Shown in pieces: positions 43,898 through 52,350 of a stretch of DNA of 64,000 nt (the stretch's first letter is position 1; every line of letters starts with the position of its first letter). This DNA comes from DASWZN01 sp963841635 (GTDB taxonomy: Bacteria > Acidobacteriota > Terriglobia > Bryobacterales > Bryobacteraceae). The notes under the pieces were generated by a model. It was not told where the DNA came from and did no database searches. It saw nothing but the letters and a program-made list of their open reading frames with translations. Both the position numbers and the translations under genes were made by a program. The stretch covers positions 62,001 to 126,000 of the forward strand of contig CAWJDO010000002.1 in the NCBI GenBank assembly GCA_963841635.1, read 5' to 3'.

Positions 43898-45205
43898 TCA
43901 ATTGATCGAGTCCATTAGGCTTTGGACGAGCCTGTTCAAATCCATGTCCTTCTGACGCAACTCCTCAATCCGGTGGATGGAGTGGAGGACCGTGGTGTGG
44001 TGTTTTCCACCGAAGGCCCGCCCGATCTCGGGCAACGACGCCTGGGTGAGCTCTTTGGTGAGGTACATCGCAATCTGCCTTGGCCGTGCGATATCGCGCC
44101 GGTTACTCTTCACCTTAATCTGGCTAGGGGGCAGGTTGAACTTGGCGGCAACAGCCCGGATGATCGCATCGATGCTCACACGGCGATCCGTGTTCGGCAC
44201 CAGGTGCTTCAGGGTCTGCTGCGCCATCGGCAGCGTGATCGGCTCGCCAGTGATCGACGCATACGCCATCAGCTTCACCAGCGCACCCTCGAGCTCCCGG
44301 ACGTTGGACTTCGTTTTGGTCGCGATGAAGACCCGGACATCCTCTGGCAGTTTTACGCCCTCCGCTTCCGCTTTCTTGTCGAGGATGGCCATCTTGGTTT
44401 CAAGGTCGGGCGCCTGGATGTCAACCAGCAGGCCCCACTCGAACCGCGATCGCAGACGCTCCAGCAGCCCAGGAATCTCTTTGGGCGGCGAATCGCTCGA
44501 GATGACAATCTGCTTTTGATTCTCGAAGAGCTCGTTGAACGTAAAAAAGAACTCGTCCTGCGTAGCTTCCTTCTTGCCAAGAATCTGAACGTCGTCGATG
44601 AGCAAAACGTCCGCGGAGCGGTAGTGCTGGTGGAACTGAGACATCCTCTGCAGCTTGATGCTGGTGATCATCTCGTTCATGAACCGCTCGCTCGAGGTGT
44701 ACACAATCCGCATGCTCGCATAGTTGGTCGTCAGGCTCTGGCCGATGGCGTGCATGAGATGTGTCTTGCCCATCCCGACGCCGCCATAGATATACAGCGG
44801 GTTGTATCGCACAGCCGGCTTGTCCGCCACGGCCTTCGCGGCCGCGTGCGCGAACTGGTTGCACGAGCCGACCACGAAGGAATCGAAGGTGAAGCGCGGA
44901 TTGAGTTGCGTGAGCGTCTTCTGAAACACCACTTCCGAATCTCCGAAGCTGACATGACCGGACATGGCAGCCGCGGCGGTTTCAAAAACGACCTCACGGA
45001 TCGGAAGACCCAGATCCTGAATCGCGGAGTGAATCAGGCCCGAGTATTCGGACTCGACGTACTGCCTGGCGGACTCGCTCGAGACGGATACCCAAATCGT
45101 CCCATCCCGGAATTCTCTGAGACCTGTTCGTCCAAACCAGTTCTGAAAAGCTTCAGCGCTGACCTTGGAAGATACACGATGCTTAATCAATTCCCATGCA
45201 TCCAT
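43898..45205 (-). CDS. dnaA: Chromosomal replication initiator DnaA
   Basis: The 435-residue AAA+ initiator has domain I beginning MDAWELIKHRVSSKVSAEAFQNWF, Walker A GGVGMGKTHLMHAIG, Walker B VLLIDDVQ and a C-terminal helix-turn-helix with the signature GGKHHTTVLHSIHRIEEL. I set the start at ATG 45205 because domain I then begins as in other DnaA proteins; the frame is open 48 bp further upstream through the DnaA boxes. DnaA boxes at 45233-45263 lie 28-58 bp upstream, so the gene probably autoregulates. Domain II is short. Confidence 0.97.
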   Translation of the reverse strand: MDAWELIKHRVSSKVSAEAFQNWFGRTGLREFRDGTIWVSVSSESARQYVESEYSGLIHSAIQDLGLPIREVVFETAAAAMSGHVSFGDSEVVFQKTLTQLNPRFTFDSFVVGSCNQFAHAAAKAVADKPAVRYNPLYIYGGVGMGKTHLMHAIGQSLTTNYASMRIVYTSSERFMNEMITSIKLQRMSQFHQHYRSADVLLIDDVQILGKKEATQDEFFFTFNELFENQKQIVISSDSPPKEIPGLLERLRSRFEWGLLVDIQAPDLETKMAILDKKAEAEGVKLPEDVRVFIATKTKSNVRELEGALVKLMAYASITGEPITLPMAQQTLKHLVPNTDRRVSIDAIIRAVAAKFNLPPSQIKVKSNRRDIARPRQIAMYLTKELTQASLPEIGRAFGGKHHTTVLHSIHRIEELRQKDMDLNRLVQSLMDSIN

Positions 45206-45232
45206 ACGTAGCACCAGAAGCCCGAACACCCC

Positions 45233-45263
45233 TTTTCCACAAGTTTTCCACATCTGTGGAAAA
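45233..45263. promoter_or_regulatory. Three clustered DnaA boxes
   Basis: TTTTCCACA at 45233-45241 and again at 45244-45252, and its reverse complement TGTGGAAAA at 45255-45263. Each differs by one base from the E. coli box TTATCCACA. Two lie in tandem and the third is inverted, 2-3 bp apart, just upstream of dnaA. Confidence 0.85.
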
Positions 45264-45718
45264 CTATAGCGACACCCATCCTATACTGAGTGTTGTTTCC
45301 GCCGGCGAGCAGCAACTGAGAACTCTTAACTGTTCGTTCTCACGCGATGTGTGACGGAACGCCAGCATAGCACAGTTGCCGTGCCGTGTCTCGTAAAAAG
45401 TGTTGCTCCAAAGCTGCTGATTACAAAGACGATAGCTCTGTAACCAAAAATCATTTTTACCCAATCCTGTCGCCCCGACGGTACCATAACCGTCGACCAT
45501 AACCCCCACAGTGGGGACCGGGATGGGTTCTGTACTGGCTAGACGGCGTTCCCCTCCACAGTTCCAGCCGATTCCCTCTTCAGACCCAGCCGGCCGCAGC
45601 ACCGCGACACCCAAAGGCAGAACCTCGACCGTTAAGCGAGCTAGCCGGAATCTGTTGCTCGGCGCCACACCCGCCTGATTTGACACTATCCCCCCAGCGA
45701 GAGAAAATGGTTTCACCA
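45264..45718. other. Probable oriC region upstream of dnaA
   Basis: This 455-bp gap has no convincing gene. It follows the DnaA boxes and contains an AT-rich stretch (about 45400-45470) that could unwind. A perfect 7-bp-arm palindrome CGACGGT..ACCGTCG sits at 45476-45495, followed by a CCCCAC/GGGG hairpin. The open frame 45264-45932 on the minus strand has no protein-like features and crosses a tRNA gene. Confidence 0.5.
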
Positions 45719-45794
45719 GCGGGAGTAACTCAGTTGGTAGAGTGCGACCTTGCCAAGGTCGATGTCGCCGGTTCGAATCCGGTCTCCCGCTCCA
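45719..45794 (+). tRNA. tRNA-Gly (GCC anticodon)
   Basis: Cloverleaf: acceptor GCGGGAG/CTCCCGC, D-arm ACTC..GAGT, anticodon loop TTGCCAA on stem CGACC/GGTCG, T-arm GCCGG-TTCGAAT-CCGGT, discriminator T and encoded CCA. Confidence 0.96.
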
Positions 45795-45947
45795 TTCCAG
45801 CTGTCCTCGTCGGCCCCTTTCAGTGAACCGTGGTGGCGTCCGCCGTTCCGGCAGCGGGCCCGCGTCCCTCCCACAGTCCTTAGGCCTGATTCCCAAGAAG
45901 GATGGACGCTGGGACAGGAGCACGGACGGCAACCTCCCCGGATTGCG

Positions 45948-47321
45948 TCACCGCCTGAAGACCCGAATGCGCGTTCCGCCCGCGCTCTCGGCGCCCGCGA
46001 GCGGCGAGAATCCCAACGCTTCGAGGCGGCTCTCGACCTGCGAAAGCTGCTGCGGCGAAGTGTAGGGAGTTATGGCCAAAACGACCCGCCGTGCCTGCCC
46101 GGGATCGGCGCCGCAAAACCAGGAGGCCGGCGCGGGCGCGAAGAATCGGTACAGCCAGTCCCAGTCCTGGGGCGCCGTCATGACGCAGCCATCGCCGCCC
46201 GCCTGGACTCTGAGCGCTTGGGAGGCTAGAGCCCAATCCTCGCGAGGTTTGGTGAACGCGCGGGCGTCTTGCACGGCCATCGCAGTCACCAGGAGCGCCG
46301 TGAGCGCCAGCCCCAACCGCGCGCGTTTCTCGATCAGCCGGCCGCACCCCTCTGTCGCGAGCAGCGCCATTCCCGGAATGATGAAGATGATCTGGCGGGC
46401 GGCAAAGAAGTAACTGCCGATGGCGTCCCCGATCACGGCGCCGGCGATCGGCAGAAGGATCGAGATCCACAGCAAGCGGCGCGTGCCGCGGACCGTGTCC
46501 GGCATGCGGAGTGCATAGATGCAGGCCAGCGCCAGGAGCGCGACGATCGCGTAATGGCCGCACACTTCCCGGAACGTGATGCTGAGAATCGAGAACGCCG
46601 GCCGGAACTCGTATCCCTGCCGTTGGACGCTGTCTCTCGATATCGGAGCCGCGAAGACCAGCCAGGGCAGAAACAGAGCGGCGGCCACGGCGTTTGCCGC
46701 CAGTGCGCGAATCAGGATCGGCCTGCGCCGGGCGGGCTCAAGCGAGGACACACACCACAACAGGTGCGACGCGCCAATGAAGAGGACGAAAGGCTGCGTG
46801 TAGATGCCGGCGGCGAGCAGCAGGGCATAGGCGGCGGCCGCCTTCGCGCCGGGTCTGGCGCATAGCCACAGGAAGGCGCAGGTTGCGCCGACGCTCAGCG
46901 CCAGCGCCTGCGAATAGGGACGGCCCTCCGCCGCGTAGCGGAATTGCAGCGGCATCAGGGCGAACAGGACGGGCGCCAGAATGGCGGCTCTCAGCTGGAG
47001 TTGCCGCGCGATGACCAGCATGCCGGCGCAGGCCAGAAGGCTGAAGACCATCGAAGGAAGTCGCGCGATCAGGTTCGAGAAGCCGAGCGCCTGGATGACA
47101 AGGTGCTGGCTCCAATAGCCCAGCGGCACGCCGGCTGGATTGCCCGCGACTCCTCGCAGCAGGTGCCCCAGGCTGGAAGGTTCGCGGGTCACCAGCAACT
47201 GAATCACCTCATCCACCCAGAGCGAGAGTCTGCCGGAGACAACGACGATGATGAGGCCGTAGACGGCGATGAAGAGGGCGGCAAAGCCCCAGAGGCGCCT
47301 GCTCGTCAGCCGTTCCGTCAC
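45948..47321 (-). CDS. Membrane glycosyltransferase, ArnT/PMT-like (GT39/GT83 type)
   Basis: The 457-residue integral membrane protein has 10-12 transmembrane helices. The acidic motif SLWVDEVIQLL follows the first helix, as in GT-C transferases that use polyprenyl-phosphate sugars. The C-terminal ~110 residues form a periplasmic domain (EDWALASQALRVQAGGDGCV.APQDWDWLYRFF). Start is GTG 47321, overlapping the agmatine deiminase stop (GTGA), so the two are translated together although their functions look unrelated. The acceptor is unknown. Confidence 0.8.
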   Translation of the reverse strand: MTERLTSRRLWGFAALFIAVYGLIIVVVSGRLSLWVDEVIQLLVTREPSSLGHLLRGVAGNPAGVPLGYWSQHLVIQALGFSNLIARLPSMVFSLLACAGMLVIARQLQLRAAILAPVLFALMPLQFRYAAEGRPYSQALALSVGATCAFLWLCARPGAKAAAAYALLLAAGIYTQPFVLFIGASHLLWCVSSLEPARRRPILIRALAANAVAAALFLPWLVFAAPISRDSVQRQGYEFRPAFSILSITFREVCGHYAIVALLALACIYALRMPDTVRGTRRLLWISILLPIAGAVIGDAIGSYFFAARQIIFIIPGMALLATEGCGRLIEKRARLGLALTALLVTAMAVQDARAFTKPREDWALASQALRVQAGGDGCVMTAPQDWDWLYRFFAPAPASWFCGADPGQARRVVLAITPYTSPQQLSQVESRLEALGFSPLAGAESAGGTRIRVFRR

Positions 47322-48403
47322 GGCCGCGGTCCGGCGACGGGTTGCTGCTGGCTCAGGCAGTGCAGAGTGCCGAAGCCGAGTACCAGGTCCACGGCATGTA
47401 TGCCGACGACGGGGCGGTCCGTGATCAGTTCCGCGAGGATGCCGAGGGCACGGCGGTCGTTGGGGTCGTTGAAGGTCGGCACGATAACGGCAGCGTTCGA
47501 AAAGTAGAAGTTGGCGTAGCTCGCCGGCAGGCGGTCGCCATCGAAGAAGAGAGGCGCCGGCGTCGGCAGCGCCACGACCTCCGCCTTCGAGCCGTCCTCC
47601 AACCGCAAATCGCGGATGCGTTCCCAGTTCTCGGCCAGCGGCCGGTAGTTGACGTCGTGGGGATCGTCCTCGCGAATGAGCACCACGGTGCGCGGATTCA
47701 CGAAACGGCAGATGTCATCCACGTGCCCGTGCGTATCGTCGCCCGCCACTCCGCCGGGCAGCCAGAAGACGTTGCTGACTCCCAGGTTCTCCCGAAGCGC
47801 GGCCTCCATTCCGCCGCGGTCGAGGCCAGGGTTGCGGACCTGGATGTTGGGATCGAGGTAACACTCCTCGGTGGTGAGCAAGGCGCCGCGGCCGTTGACG
47901 TCTATGCCGCCGCCTTCGAGCACGAACTCGCCGCCGCCGGCGCGGGCCTCGAACAGGGGCACTCCGAGAAGCTTGGCCGCCCGCTCCGGGACGCGGCGAT
48001 CCTTCTGCCAGTCCGGATACTTGGCCCAGGCATTGAAATGGAAATGGACGATGGCGGTGTCGGAGCCGCGGCGCACGAAGATGGGGCCGCTGTCGCGGGT
48101 CCAGCCGCGGTTGGTTGGATGGACGACGAACTCCACCTGGCCGGCACCTGCGCCCGCCCGCGTGAGGTAGCGCAGGGCTTCCTTCTGCGCGCCGGCGGAG
48201 TTGACCAGCATGTAGACGGTCTCTCCGGCGGCGATCTTGCGCACGATCTCGGTGTAGACCCAACGAATGGTGTCGAGCTTGTCCGGCCAGTCCGTGAGGT
48301 TGTGGGGCCAGGCGAGCCAGGTGGCCTCGTGAGGCTCCCATTCGGCAGGCATGGAAAAGCCGAGGGCCGCGGGCGTGGTCGCGCTGCTGTCGGTTCGGCT
48401 CAT
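47318..48403 (-). CDS. aguA: Agmatine deiminase
   Basis: The 361-residue enzyme converts agmatine to N-carbamoylputrescine in putrescine synthesis. Guanidino-modifying family signatures are seen: MPAEWEPHEATWLAWPHN, NRGWTRDSGPIFV, EGGGIDVNGRGALLTTEECYL, DDTHGHVDDICRFV and the catalytic Cys in GTLHCLSQQ (C349). ATG 48403 is the start that gives the usual N-terminus. It lies back to back with the deoxyhypusine-synthase-like/decarboxylase pair, which also belongs to polyamine metabolism. Confidence 0.93.
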   Translation of the reverse strand: MSRTDSSATTPAALGFSMPAEWEPHEATWLAWPHNLTDWPDKLDTIRWVYTEIVRKIAAGETVYMLVNSAGAQKEALRYLTRAGAGAGQVEFVVHPTNRGWTRDSGPIFVRRGSDTAIVHFHFNAWAKYPDWQKDRRVPERAAKLLGVPLFEARAGGGEFVLEGGGIDVNGRGALLTTEECYLDPNIQVRNPGLDRGGMEAALRENLGVSNVFWLPGGVAGDDTHGHVDDICRFVNPRTVVLIREDDPHDVNYRPLAENWERIRDLRLEDGSKAEVVALPTPAPLFFDGDRLPASYANFYFSNAAVIVPTFNDPNDRRALGILAELITDRPVVGIHAVDLVLGFGTLHCLSQQQPVAGPRP

Positions 48404-48556
48404 TGTTTCGACTGTACAACAGCAGCTCGTCGCTCGTTGCTCGTCGCCCGTCGATCCCTTGCGGATTTCATGGGCTTCGCACCCGCGATGCGTCCGGGTG
48501 CGGGGACCGACGGGTGACGGGCGCGGTTGCATCCGTGCCAAAATTGGAACTTAGCC

Positions 48557-49770
48557 ATGGCCAAGACACCAACCAAAAACCGCCGCTACCGCGAAGACCT
48601 GACGGAAATGCCGGAGTGGATGAAGAAGAAGAAGTGCCCGCACCGCGACAAGTTCATGTCCGGCCAGCGCATCCTGCCCAAGAACATCACCGGCCGCGAG
48701 AAGCTCGCCGACCTCATCGACAACACGTTCCTGGCCTACAACGCGGCGCGGCTGCAAGGAAGGCTGCCAGCTCTTCGCCGAGAAGATGCTCGAGCCGGAC
48801 GTGACCATCGGCATGAGCCTTTCGGGCGCGCTCACGCCGGCGGGCCTCGGCTGCTCCTCCATCGTCCCGCTCATCAAGGCGGGTTTCGTGGACTGGATCG
48901 TCGCCACCGGCGCCAATCTCTATCACGACCTGCACTTCGCGCTGAACTATCCGGTGCGCGTGGGCAGCTTCAAGATGGACGACACCGAGCTGCGCAACAA
49001 CGACATCGTCCGCGTCTACGACGTGCTGCTTGGCTACAGCGACTGCCTGATGGCCACCGACGAGATCCTGCGCGACATCCTGGTGCAGCCCGAGTTCCAG
49101 AAGGAGATGGGCACCGCCGAACTGCACTACCTGCTGGGCACGCTACGCCGCCGAGTGGGAGCGCAAGGCCGGACTCAAGGACGTTTCGGTGCTGGCCGCG
49201 GCCTATCGCGCCGGCGTCCCCTGCTACACCTCGTCGCCGGGCGACTCGACCATCGGCATGAACGTGGCCGGCGTCGAGCTGCGCGGCAACAAGCTGCGCC
49301 TCAATCCTTCGATCGACGTCAACGAGACCACGGCCTTCGTGCTGGCGGCCAAGCGGGCCGGCGGCAAGAGCGGCGTGGTGCTGTGGGGCGGCGGCAGCCC
49401 GAAGAACTTCATGCTCCAGACCGAGCCGCAGATCCAGGAAGTGCTGCGCATCAAGGAATTCGGCCAGGATTACTTCCTGCAGGTGACCGACGCGCGCCCC
49501 GACACCGGCGGCCTGAGCGGCGCCACTCCGAGCGAGGCCGTGAGCTGGGGCAAGGTGGATCCGGACCGCCTGCCCGACGCCGTGGTCTGCTACACCGACA
49601 CCACCATCGCCATGCCGCTGCTGACGCACTACGCGCTGGCCCGGCACAAGCCGCGCAAGCTGCGGCGGCTCTACGATCAGCGCGACAAGATGATGAAGGC
49701 GCTGACCAAGGAGTACTTCATCCACAACAAAGTCAAGATGGTGGACGGGTCGGACCCGGTGCTCGACTGA
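48557..49770 (+). pseudogene. Deoxyhypusine synthase-like protein, interrupted by two frameshifts
   Basis: Joined across two single-base insertions, this encodes a full ~404-residue DHS-family protein beginning MAKTPTKNRRYREDLTEMP. It contains IGMSLSGALTPAG, ATGANLYHDLHF, CYTSSPGDSTIGMN and the catalytic-lysine region WGGGSPKNFMLQ. Frame changes occur near 48757 (CTGC-A-AGG) and 49139 (GGC-A-CGC). All other codons agree with the family, so decay is either very recent or the errors are technical. Bacterial members do not make hypusine; several are homospermidine synthases (family knowledge). Neighbours fit polyamine synthesis. Start ATG 48557. Confidence 0.85.
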
Positions 49771-50913
49771 TGAACGCGCAGCCGAGCTCGCAGTCGCTCG
49801 CCCGCCAGGCACGGCACTCCCGTGGTCGTCATCGACCACGACGTGATCCGCCGCAATTACGCCAGCTTCAAGCAGCACCTGCCCAAGGTCCAGGCGTACT
49901 ACGCGGTCAAGGCCAACCCGGCGCCGGAGATCGTCCGCACGCTCTACGAAGCCGGGGCCAGCTTCGACGTCGCTTCGCTGCCCGAGTTCATGCTGGTGTA
50001 CGAGAACATCAAGCACCTTCCGGCCAGGGAGCGGCAGGACTTCATCTGGGACAAGATCGTCTACGCCAATCCGATCAAGCCCAAGGAGACGCTGGAGGCC
50101 CTCGAACCAGTACAAGCCGCTGGTCACCTTCGACAACCTGGCCGAGCTGCGCAAGATCAAGCAGCTACGCGCCGCAGCGCCGGCCTGGCGCTGCGGCTGC
50201 GCGTTCCGAACACCGGCTCGATGGTCGAGCTGTCGTCGAAGTTCGGCTGCGATCCGGGCGAGGCAGTGGACCTGATCGAAGAGGCTTTCCGCGTGGGTCT
50301 CGTGGTCGAGGGCCTGAGCTTCCACGTCGGCAGCCAGTGCACCAACTTCGAGAATTTCGTCCAGGCGCTCAACATGGCGGCGGCGGTCATGAGCGAGGCC
50401 AAGACGCGCGGGCACGAGATCAAGATTCTCGATATCGGCGGCGGCTTCCCGGCGCGCTACAACCGCCACGTGCGGCCGTTCAGCGCTCCTGGCGAAGCAG
50501 CATCAACGCCGAGATCGCCCGGCTGTTCCCGCCCGACATCGAGATTCTGGCCGAGCCGGGGCGTTACCTGGTGGCGACGGCGGCGACCTCGGTGGCGCGC
50601 ATCATCGGCAAGGCGGTCCGCGACGGCAGGACCTGCTACTACATCGACGACAGCGTCTACCACACGTTTTCCGGCATCATCTTCGACCACTGCCAGTATC
50701 ACGTGAAGGCGTTCAAGAAGGGCGAGACCGAAATCTGCGCGGTCTTCGGCCAGACCTGCGACGGCCTGGACACTATCTCGCAGTCCGAGGAGCTGCCCGA
50801 TCTGGAGATCGACGACCTGGTCTACTCGGAAAACATCGGCGCTTACAGCAACGCCTCCGCGACGTGGTTCAACGGATTCCCGCCGGCCCAGCGTGGTGCA
50901 CGTGAATCGGTAG
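49770..50913 (+). pseudogene. Fold-III PLP decarboxylase (ornithine/lysine/arginine type), interrupted by about seven frameshifts
   Basis: Once repaired, this reads as a ~378-residue alanine-racemase-fold decarboxylase: VVIDHDVIRRNYASFKQ, YYAVKANPAPEIVRTL (PLP lysine), LVTFDNLAELRKI, LSFHVGSQCTN, KILDIGGGFPARY, ILAEPGRYLVA and CYYIDDSVYHTFSG. It also has the substrate-site CDGLDTI and ends WFNGFPPAQVVHVNR at TAG 50913. Single-base insertions lie near 49807, 50105, 50166, 50179, 50485, 50502 and 50890, five of them a C directly after CAG. ATG 49770 overlaps the upstream TGA (TGATG). Substrate may be ornithine, lysine or carboxynorspermidine. Confidence 0.85.
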
Positions 50914-51160
50914 CGATCAGCGCGTCTAGTTTTTCAATCCAGGTCACGGGGATCAGAGAAATCAGGACGATCACTACGCCGAGCGAAATAGTCGTCCCAG
51001 CATAGACGATCACCCGGGGATCGTACAGCCAGGCAAACGCACCGGCGCAGATGCCCACCACTCCGAGAGCTCCGTAACCGAGCCGCCGCCTGGCAGGGAA
51101 CGTGACCTTCCCAGCGGTTGACTTCGGCCTCGGCTTATGTCCGCCCACGTGAAACGGCAT
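50843..51160 (-). CDS. Small hypothetical membrane protein
   Basis: The 105-residue product has a basic N-terminus followed by two transmembrane helices (about 28-45 and 52-72) and a polar tail. The last ~25 codons overlap the 3' end of the convergent decarboxylase, so the true end or even the gene is uncertain. No family recognised. Confidence 0.45.
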   Translation of the reverse strand: MPFHVGGHKPRPKSTAGKVTFPARRRLGYGALGVVGICAGAFAWLYDPRVIVYAGTTISLGVVIVLISLIPVTWIEKLDALIATDSRAPRWAGGNPLNHVAEALL

Positions 51161-51187
51161 CGACCTCTTATCATCGGCCTGCCGCCA

Positions 51188-51606
51188 TCAGGAAGCAACA
51201 CCCTCGGCGTACGGCCATTTCCCATCGACGGGCCACTGGAGGCAGAGGCCGAAGCCGTCGGGATCCATCAGGTAGAGCTGCCTCATGCCGTAATACGTAT
51301 CGGCCGGCTCTTTCACGTCCAGGCCTAGGCCGCGGAGCTGACGGTAGGCCAGGTCCACATCCGGACAGCCGAAGTACAACGCCGTGTCGCCATGCGCGTC
51401 CACGCGGGCGGGCTCGGGGGCCGGAGGCCGGCGCTCGTCTCGTAGGCGGTGTTGAGCATCAACTCCACGCCGTTCAGCCGCAGCAGCGCCCAGCCGAAGC
51501 CGGGTGAACTGGCGACGAGTTCGAAGCCCAACAGGTCGCGGTAGAAATGAACCGACGCCGGCATGTCGAAGACCTGTATCAGCGGGGCCAGACCCTTGAT
51601 GTCCAC
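51188..51606 (-). pseudogene. VOC/glyoxalase-family protein, one frameshift
   Basis: The first frame (GTG 51606) encodes GLAPLIQVFDMPASVHFYRDLLGFELVASSPG, an N-terminal VOC half. After about residue 55 the homologous second half continues in another frame (DTALYFGCPDVDLAYRQLRGLG, YLMDPDGFGLCLQWPV) to 51188. Loss of one G near 51437-51442 (GAGGACGAG to GAGACGAG) explains it. The repaired protein would be ~139 residues, with His/Glu ligands of a small metalloenzyme or drug-binding protein. Function unassigned. Confidence 0.75.
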
Positions 51607-51749
51607 TGGTATGTGATCCCCCCTTTGCTGTAATTCTACTGAAACCCAGTCACGCCGATCTCCGTTCCCGCAAGTCCTTCTAAGAATTGGCAGTTGCGCA
51701 CTCTGACCGTCGGGAACACTGGACAGCCGATGTTAGAGTGCCCGCGACT

Positions 51750-52334
51750 ATGTCCGAATCACTCATTTCTACTATCAGCGTGGAAGTCGTCGCGCAGATG
51801 TGTCCAGTTACTCCGGTCGCTAACATCCGCAAAAACCTGTCCGCCGTCTTGAACGCACTGGCAGAAGCCCAGCTCACGACGAAGGAGATGGTCTTGATGG
51901 CCCTGGCCACCATACGCGCCGAAACCGAATCCTTCGAGCCCGTGAGCGAGGGCGTCAGCCACTTCAACACATCTCCGGGCGGAGACCCCTTCGATCTCTA
52001 CGATCACCGTCAGTGCCTCGGCAACCTGAGCCCGAACGACGGCCAGCGCTTCCGCGGCCGCGGCTTCGTGCAACTCACCGGGCGCGCCAACTACACCGCG
52101 CAAGGCCGCGCGATCGGCCTCGCGGACCAGTTGGTAGCCAATCCGGAGCTGGCGAACGACCCGGACATCGCGGCGCGCCTGCTGGCGAGTTTTCTCAAGA
52201 GCCGGGAGAAGCAGATCCTGGCGGCGCTCGCGAAGAACGATCTGGCCGCCGCCCGCAAGCTGGTCAACGGCGGCAGCAACGGACTCGCCCGGTTCACCGA
52301 CGCCTATCAACGCGGGTGTGCCCTGATTCCGTAA
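51750..52334 (+). CDS. GH19-type chitinase/lysozyme-like protein
   Basis: The 194-residue product is a compact GH19-like domain without a signal peptide. Catalytic-region motif MALATIRAETESFEPVSEG is followed by RFRGRGFVQLTGRANYTAQGRAIG, the sugar-binding block, and LVNGGSNGLARFTDAYQRG at the end. Such minimal versions occur as phage endolysins and as cell-wall hydrolases. No phage genes lie nearby. ATG 51750 gives the usual length. The next gene starts 17 bp downstream. Confidence 0.82.
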   Translation: MSESLISTISVEVVAQMCPVTPVANIRKNLSAVLNALAEAQLTTKEMVLMALATIRAETESFEPVSEGVSHFNTSPGGDPFDLYDHRQCLGNLSPNDGQRFRGRGFVQLTGRANYTAQGRAIGLADQLVANPELANDPDIAARLLASFLKSREKQILAALAKNDLAAARKLVNGGSNGLARFTDAYQRGCALIP

Positions 52335-52350
52335 ACTGAATCTGATCTCC

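Noticed and set aside
45264..45932. 222-residue minus-strand open frame covering tRNA-Gly
   Set aside because: It runs through a functional tRNA gene and the probable origin, and its translation has no protein-like features.
51750..52334. GH19 protein as evidence of a prophage
   Set aside because: No holin, structural, integrase or terminase genes nearby; a single cell-wall hydrolase is not enough.
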